Assembly: GCA_038501195.1 (NCBI GenBank)
Contig: JBBPUQ010000007.1
Location: 496,001-560,000, forward strand
Reading direction: 5' to 3'
Source of the DNA: Nemania diffusa
Lineage: Eukaryota; Ascomycota; Sordariomycetes; Xylariales; Xylariaceae
Length of the DNA stretch: 64,000 nt
The notes beneath the pieces are model-generated. The model was given only the letters and a program-made list of their open reading frames with translations, searched no databases and was not told the DNA's origin. Below, piece after piece: positions 57,930 through 64,000 of this stretch; within the stretch, counting starts at the first letter, position 1; each line of letters starts with the position of its first letter. The translations under genes were made by a program, and so were the position numbers.

Positions 57930-58687
57930 CTAAGCTAAGGAGATGATAAAGTCGGCAGCGTCCTGGGCGAACGTAGCCACTTCGGCGTAGTGGACGTCGA
58001 GGTCGTCGCCAAAGGCGCACACGGGGTCGTGGACCATGCAGTAGCTCTTGATCTTCGGGGCGTACGTGTTTAGGAGGGCCAGGCTGCTGCCGCCACGCGA
58101 GAAGATGCCGCTCTTGGTCGCGTTGCCGGCGTCGAAGCTCTGTCCGACGGTGAAGGTCGGGTCGCCGAAGACGGCAACACCGGTGACTAAAGTCGGTCAG
58201 CTTCCCGCTTTTTCTTTATTTATTTTTTGATCTTCCAATCAATACTACGAGTGAATGAGTTTCCGAACTTACGGTATTGCGTGTAGGCAGTCGACAGGGG
58301 CGTAGGCTTATCCACGCCGCCGGCTAGGGCGTCGGTTAAGACGTTGCCTCCCTGACTGTAGCCCAACAGGACGACGCGGCTCGCGGCGCCGCAGGCGTCG
58401 ACGTAGGTCTGGAAGAGGCTGATAACGTCGTTGATACCGTCAGTGACGGACTCGATGTACGTGCCGTCAGTGAAGATGGTGGCCGGGTACACGACGGCGA
58501 CGCTGGCCGAGTCTGGCACGGCGGCCGTGATCAGGTCCGATACCTGTTGGATGTCCCCCTCACCCACCGGCTCGTTGGAGCCTCGGGCGGCTAGTATGTA
58601 CAGACCCGAGTAGCATGTCTGTCTGGGCTCCAGCGGAGCGGCGGCAACGAGGGCAGCTGCGCCCAAAGCGAAGGCGGCGAAACGCAT
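57930..58687 (-). CDS. Secreted CE5 esterase (cutinase / acetylxylan esterase family)
   Basis: Exons 58687-58273 and 58186-57930 give 223 aa, the usual size. A signal peptide occupies about residues 1-16 (MRFAAFALGAAALVAAAP). Catalytic triad: Ser111 in GYSQGG, Asp192 in YCMVHDPVC, His204 in DDLDVHYAE. Four cysteines (Cys25, Cys99, Cys188, Cys195) fit the two family disulfides. The KIKSYC...DPVC block and TCYSGLYILAARGSNE start look more like acetylxylan esterases than cutinases, but the family assignment is firmer than the substrate. Acts outside the cell on plant polymer esters. Convergent with the hydrolase-like gene, 247 bp apart. Confidence 0.9.
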
Positions 58688-60742
58688 CTTGAGATAGTGA
58701 TGGGGGACTGGGGAAGAGAGAGGGAGGGAGAGAGCTAAGACGGCGTCGCTAGGGTTTTAAAAGAAATGAGGGTATTCGTAGCCGCCGAGGGATGCATGGT
58801 CGCCTGATCCGATCCACGCCATCCAACTTGCCAGGTCGCGCCTCAATTCCGCTCCCGAGGTAGGCATCCTATTCCCGTGAGAGAGAGAGAGAGTAGGGAT
58901 GACCTGCGCTAAGCAGCGTTGTGATACACAAGTAGGCAGGCTCTCTCATGTTGAATGCACACGTCGACCATCAACGCAGACGCGACGGATGCGCACATGT
59001 GCCTGCTTGTCGACGACCTTCCCAAGACAGCTAGCAATGCACGATACCCGCATGCAGGATTCAGGGTCCTCTGTAGCTATCCGGCCGAATTGGGAATTCG
59101 CTGTTGGCTCGAGGAGCAGAGCAGAGAGACCCAATCAGATCAGCAGTTTCGTTTTTTTACAGTAGCATCTATCATGAGAGGCGGCACACGTGCCGTTTTC
59201 GCTCCAATCAGGCTCTTCAGGTCGTCAGGTTGCGCGCAGGGCGAAACCAGCTCGATTCCAATCAGTTCCGCACGCGCGGCGCGGGACCGCGCTGTGATCG
59301 AGCTATATCAGGTACATGTTTCGATTGGGGAAGGATGCGCGTTCAGATTTGGATTTGAAGCCAACATGGCCGCCGATCCCAGGCGCCGAAACGGATTGAC
59401 TTGCTGTAATAGGAAAGCCCCCAGGTGGAGTCGACGATGGCGAGGGATGCCGGCACGCCAGCGCCAAGCCCGGTCAAGCAGGTACCGCCGTCCGTCCAGT
59501 ACGGCCGAGCCAAGCAAAACCGTAGGGGTCAGGGTAAGGGAGGGGGTAGGTAGGGGTAAAGTTGGGGTCGCCGGGCGGTTCGGTCCATTTTGGCTGGTCT
59601 CTTTATTTCTAGGTTTTCTAAGTATACCTCCCTAGGTATGTAGGTATTAGAAAGGCAGAATTCGTTGGGTTCTAGCGATTTAGTGTCGGTAGGTGAAAGT
59701 CAGGTACCTACCTACTGTAGTACATGTGACACTTCAAAGCTCAAGTACCGATCGAGTTTCATACGCCTAGGTTACACATGCTGTTGCCTCAGGTGGTTTC
59801 TATGTACGTAGTAATATGGCAGTGTTTCACATACTTGTAGTAGTAAGTATAATTACTTGTCAGGTGACTAGATCACCCTGGCAGTTATTTTAGTGCTTTT
59901 AACTCACGCACCTACACAAGGTACCTACTCGTATATATAAATCACCTGGCCTCTACCACACCCACCTAACCCCTTTATTCCTGGCTGTGAGAGGGTTCCT
60001 ATTCATTCTCGGACCAAACCTTCTAATAATACTATATAATTTCGTAACGGATGCCGGCTCTATCCCCGAGAATGTATATCTAGTGCATACCCCGGGGATA
60101 TAACTGATAGGTCGACTAGTGGCCTAAGGCGTTTAAGGTGGGAGAGATAGAAGGTGGCCTGAGCAGATGTGACATTGTTCAAAACGCACGATAAATTAGC
60201 AGAGGCCTTCGTACTGCGTGTTCATCATCGCAACTACTTCAATAGCGCTATGAAAAAATAGTGTGTTGACACAAAGAACTGCATAGATGTCATAAACCAT
60301 ATTGTCAGCTGTCCTCACAAGCAAAACAATTCAGTCTTGGCAAATAATATACTTTAACAAAGTTGAGCTGAAATATAACTTCTAATTTATCAAATAAGTT
60401 AAATCAATGCTATTTTTTCATAAAAATTGCTTTAATCAACTGCAACTAATTTAGTTGATACTTTATTTAGTATTATCAGCAGAAGATTACTTGAATTATT
60501 CTGCTTGTGGGGAACGCTGCATACCGTTGGATCTATGTTATATTCAAAAACAAATCAAATCTACGTAGACCTCCTCCAGCATTACCTATTTCTATGCCCG
60601 CAGGAAGAGTAAGAACGAAATAAGCAAAAGAAGCACCTAAAACCAATAAAGAAATAAAAGGACCGCGCCCTGTATAACGGCCATCCAACGCTGACTAATA
60701 GACCGAAGCCTCATATATCTTAGATGGATAAATAGCTGACCT
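58688..60742. other. Intergenic region between CE5 and terpene synthase genes
   Basis: Holds the CE5 promoter, a GA microsatellite at about 58879-58893, and an AT-rich right half (60180-60640). A plus-strand 226-codon ORF at 58955-59635 is Arg/Ser-rich with no fold-like pattern and is not called. Confidence 0.5.
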
Positions 60743-61883
60743 CTAGGGAAGGCTTTCATTGAGGCACAGATCCCGCAGCTTATACCGGTCCGAAGTCGTG
60801 TGGAAAGACACAAATCCCAAGGCATGATCCTGCCACAGCTGGGCATAGGGGTCTTTTCCCTCAAGGACGAGCTTAATGCGGCGGTGTGCGTCTACGGTCT
60901 CCTCAATAACCTGCCTGACAACCTCGTAGACATCGACGTTTTCGTAGGTTGCCCTGATATGCATATAGTTGTCCGTCTCCCCCACACTCTCCTCCTTGTA
61001 GAAACTAATAAACCGATATTAGTCAGTCGGAATCACCTAACTGGACTCTAAATATATGGAGAGACTTACGACATTATGTCGTTAGTAAAGCATATATATC
61101 TCGCTATGTCTGGGACGGCCTCCATATAGCATGAGGCATCAGGAAATATAGCCTTTGGGAACGTCATCCAGGCATAGGCCTCAGCTACGCCGTTCTTGTC
61201 TCGCAAGTAATACGCGAAGCTCTCGCCTCCGGCAGTGAGAGTCATTTTCGGCAATTCGGACCCTTCTAGCGCGCAAGCATTGGTAAAATTGAGGGCGGAG
61301 GTGATGAAGAAGTTGGCCGCAACGGGTTCATAGTGCTGGTAGCTCAGCCGTAGCCACCGCTCCCACTCTCGAGCTACCTCATTGTGGTGTCTAGCGCCGG
61401 CGAGGAACCGAGGCATGAACTGGTGCCACTCCTCTGGATCCTTCTTGGCATGGTCGTCCACGATGATTGCGATCCAGGTGAATATCCCAGTGTAGATGCG
61501 AACCTCGAGCGGTAGATTGGGGTAACAGAGCTGTAAGTAATGGAATTAATCTTGGGCACCATCGCGCGGATTATGTATTGGCGCTTACGTATGCGTAGTT
61601 TGCCCCGGTTTGGAAAGCATGCCACGAATGGGAGTTCTCAGGGTACGGTATTCCTATACGAGTAGCCTCTAGATGCATGCCCTCTAAGAGGGCAGCGTGA
61701 TCCTGTCCTCCCTGGGCACTAGTATAGCCCACTTGGAATAGTTAGATGCTTCTATTGAAATGAAGGCAGTTCAAAATTGCCTCTGCATTGTGCATATTAA
61801 CAAGACTTACACTCTTTCGCGAACTTGACTAGTAGTGGCTTGAGTTCGTGCTTGATCTGGTCTTTGGTTCCCGCCATTTCCAT
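60743..61883 (-). CDS. Sesquiterpene synthase, trichodiene synthase (TRI5) family
   Basis: Class I terpene cyclase acting on farnesyl diphosphate. Exons 61883-61811, 61731-61589, 61530-61070, 61004-60743 give 312 aa. Metal-binding motifs are intact: Asp97-Asp98-HAKK-Asp103, and NSE triad Asn222-D-I-M-Ser226-F-Y-K-Glu230, the last part restored by splicing; the diphosphate sensor pair Arg299-Tyr300 lies in TSDRYKLRDL. Spacing of these sites is nearly the same as in trichodiene synthase (100, 225/229/233, 304/305), so the catalytic core is complete; the C-terminal tail beyond the RY pair is about 55-60 residues shorter. Product cannot be predicted; TRI5-fold enzymes make diverse products and no trichothecene partner genes are visible. 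It stands alone without P450 or transporter neighbours. Confidence 0.88.
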
Positions 61884-63563
61884 TAGAGAATTCAGGCCTG
61901 CTCAATTCTTAATAAGGTATTATTATGCTTGTAGCGATTATATTAAAGAAGTAGTAGAAGCAAGTGGTCGTGGAATGAAACCTCAACTTGATCCGTTCCC
62001 AAGGAGACGAGAGATATGGGAATGCAAGTCGTCTTTATACAACTATCTTCCTACGTAAATAGTAATGCTGATCAATATTTATATAGCTCCTAGAATATGG
62101 TGTACCGCAATGGCTAACCCGCGACCAAGGTATCTCCGAGACTGATAAGGCAAAGTGTCACGGTCCCAACCGTGAGCCTTACAAGTGGCTGCAAACGGTC
62201 AAGGTTCCCACCTTGACAATATTCTACTTTTGCATTCTGCATCAGTTGTATTGTGGTTTAGCGTTGCAGTTCTGTTCTATGACAGTAAGTACCTGTGAGA
62301 CTGAATTCCCTCCCCCTTGGTAGCCATCGTTGAAACCACCTTCAGCCGGCGATGGATGCTCACAGCGTAATCTATCGCCACAATGGTGTAGTCATTGTTG
62401 TGCACTTTGAAACCGGTCCACATTCGGTACTATATTTTGTATGCTGAGATAGGTCGACGACGCGGACACATGGTGGTGACCTGGGAATTACCCTTGAATC
62501 GAATTATTGGCTCGGCGCCCGCATCATAAGTCATTTTGATGCAATTTTGTCCCTATCTATGCTAGCATCCTGCAATAAGGGGGTAGCTGGTGTGGGAGCC
62601 GTCAAACTTCACCGTAAACAGAACGCCGCCTTAACTAATACACCAAAGTAGCTGAGTAACGACTGGTAGCTGAAAGAGCTATTAGTAAGTGGAGAGTGCA
62701 GAGTGTATGGTAATACAGCGCTGCACATTCATCTGATAAGGGAAATAAGTAAAAAAAAGGAGCAATAAAGTAATAAATTTCGAATATTGGTCGCTTCACC
62801 GGTTCTTCTTATCCCACCTAGACCTGCCCCCCTTCATGGCTGGACTTGACCACCTTTCCATTTAGTTTGATGATATATCACATTACGAGGGTAGAAGTAC
62901 AAGAAGCATCTCCAAGAAGGATTTATTTACTTATACTTCAATAACTGGCGTGCGAATCAAGATTAGCTTACTATCGTGACAAAATCAACAGCAACTTTCA
63001 CCTTCTTAATAACGTTACGCGATTATACAGCATCCTTGGGACATGCTGAAAAAGATTTAATAAATATAAAAACTCTTTGCTCCTTTTTGTAGGTTGATCC
63101 TTAATAGGTAGAATACTCGGTATACGACCGGTCATTAAAGCTGGTCGAGTCTAGTCTAGCTATGCAAAGTGGTAGGTCTAGGGTCATGCATCGCGTCGCA
63201 TTATGCGTCGGGTCTGTACCTAGCCAGTGCATCCTTGGAACCAATCAGAGCCGGCGATTATCTGCCTTGGCCCTACATTTATCCGACCCCACCTGCAACT
63301 CTAACTCAAAAATCACAGCACCTAGGCTAGCTTGAGCTCTCTCTTTTGGGACTAGTCCCCAATCAGAAGTCTGCAGGAAAAAAGGTTGAAGCCCCACAAC
63401 AAAAAGTGCAAGAAATTCCTGAGCAGCTCAAACGCCCGTTGAATCTCCACTGACGACCTTTGCTGAACGAACGGCGCGACGCACACAACCACTTCGGTCG
63501 CCAATTGGTCATAAAGCCCCGAAGGAAAATACGGAAATACATACGGACAGTTCAGAAATCGAC
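61884..63563. promoter_or_regulatory. Divergent region between terpene synthase and GAR1
   Basis: 1.7 kb without supported ORFs. It contains the paired dyads at 62158-62217 and AT-rich sequence near 62930-63070; the right end should be the GAR1 promoter and leader. Confidence 0.45.
62158..62217. promoter_or_regulatory. Two related dyads upstream of the terpene synthase
   Basis: TCACGGT-CCCA-ACCGTGA at 62158-62175 and GTCAAGGT-TCCC-ACCTTGAC at 62198-62217 are perfect 7-bp and 8-bp dyads with 4-base centres. Aligned, they differ by a compensatory change (C:G to A:T) at the same stem position. The first includes CGG-N6-CCG, a known type of Zn2Cys6 binding site. They lie about 275-335 bp upstream of the cyclase ATG. 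Confidence 0.6.
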
Positions 63564-64000
63564 ATGTCAAGAGGAGCGCCGCGCGGACGCGGCTTCGGCG
63601 GTGGACGTGGAGGTGGTGGCTTTGGCGGCGGTGGTCGAGGCGGTGGTGAGTTTTCCTCTTTTTCCCAACTTTCTACAAGAAGGACCAACTCGATTTCAAC
63701 CCCAAAAAATAAGCAGCTAGCTAACCAAACTTCTTTCCTTAACAGGCCGCGGCGGCTACGGCCAGCGCGACTTCGGCCCGCCGGACACGATCCTCGAGAT
63801 GGGCTCGTTCCTGCACGCCTGCGAGGGCGAGATGGTGTGCAGCAGCGTGAGCGCGCAGAACAAGATCCCGCAGTTCAACGCGCAGATCTTCCTCGAGAAC
63901 AAGACGGCCGTCGGCAAGGTCGACGAGATCCTCGGCCCCATCAACCAGGTCTACTTCACCGTCAAGCCCTCCGAGGGCATCCAGGCCGCCTCCTTCCACC
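63564..64000 (+). CDS. GAR1: H/ACA snoRNP protein GAR1, 3' end outside window
   Basis: Subunit of the H/ACA ribonucleoprotein that makes pseudouridine in rRNA, in the nucleolus. Exons 63564-63645 and 63746-64000+; the gene runs off the window. The start [19 protein letters not shown] is the N-terminal Gly/Arg-rich region, continued in exon 2 by [10 protein letters not shown]. The core follows with [40 protein letters not shown] and [15 protein letters not shown], which match the GAR1 beta-barrel closely. The intron is canonical (GTGAGT, AACAG) and splits a Gly codon in the GAR repeat. Confidence 0.95.
   Translation, partial: MSRGAPRGRGFGGGRGGGGFGGGGRGGGEFSSFSQLSTRRTNSISTPKNKQLANQTSFLNRPRRLRPARLRPAGHDPRDGLVPARLRGRDGVQQRERAEQDPAVQRADLPREQDGRRQGRRDPRPHQPGLLHRQALRGHPGRLLP

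Noticed and set aside
58955..59635. Plus-strand 226-codon ORF between the CE5 and terpene synthase genes
   Set aside because: Longest intergenic ORF, but low-complexity Arg/Ser-rich composition, no motifs and no clear start context; more likely chance in GC-richer DNA.

Overview
The window comes from a filamentous ascomycete nuclear genome (Pezizomycotina, most likely a Sordariomycete). The signs are short introns of about 50-140 nt with GTRNGT donors and CTRAC-like branch sites, roomy intergenic regions full of short TAGG/CCTA runs, and a gene set including a Fus3/Kss1-type MAP kinase, a HET-domain protein, Zn2Cys6 and C2H2 regulators, a CE5 esterase and a trichodiene-synthase-family terpene synthase. 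I rebuilt exon structures by hand; nearly every junction was checked for reading-frame phase and for restoration of family motifs. No organism name can be given from the sequence alone.

Layout. From 1 to 46 kb the window is mostly conserved housekeeping: a UCH37-type deubiquitinase (-), nucleoporin POM152 (+), a 5.6-kb gene-free stretch, a Zn2Cys6 regulator (+), a tiny conserved-looking membrane protein (-), COPII coat SEC24 (+), a PMK1-type MAP kinase (+), a TLDc/OXR1 protein (-), uroporphyrinogen-III synthase HEM4 (-) head to head with sulfhydryl oxidase ERV1 (+), pyruvate decarboxylase (+), a small membrane protein (-), a C2H2/leucine-zipper regulator (+), and a type II membrane glycosyltransferase-like protein (-).

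From about 47 to 62 kb the character changes to an accessory block with AT-rich spacers: a large membrane protein of unknown function, a J-domain-like protein that has lost HPD, a HET-domain protein, a 3-TM membrane protein, an alpha/beta-hydrolase-fold protein lacking its nucleophile serine, a secreted CE5 esterase, and a lone sesquiterpene synthase. The window ends inside GAR1 (H/ACA snoRNP).

Most striking observations: (1) both DNA-binding regulators carry a GC-AG intron inside the zinc-finger coding region, so the finger exists only after non-canonical splicing; (2) the HET gene sits among proteins with degenerate catalytic signatures, a plausible but unproven allorecognition-type locus; (3) upstream of the terpene synthase are two related hairpin/dyads with a compensatory base-pair change, one of them a perfect CGG-N6-CCG site; (4) an interleaved A-B-A'-B' inverted-repeat structure lies 3' of the C2H2 gene. 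No rRNA, tRNA, CRISPR or intact transposon was recognised.
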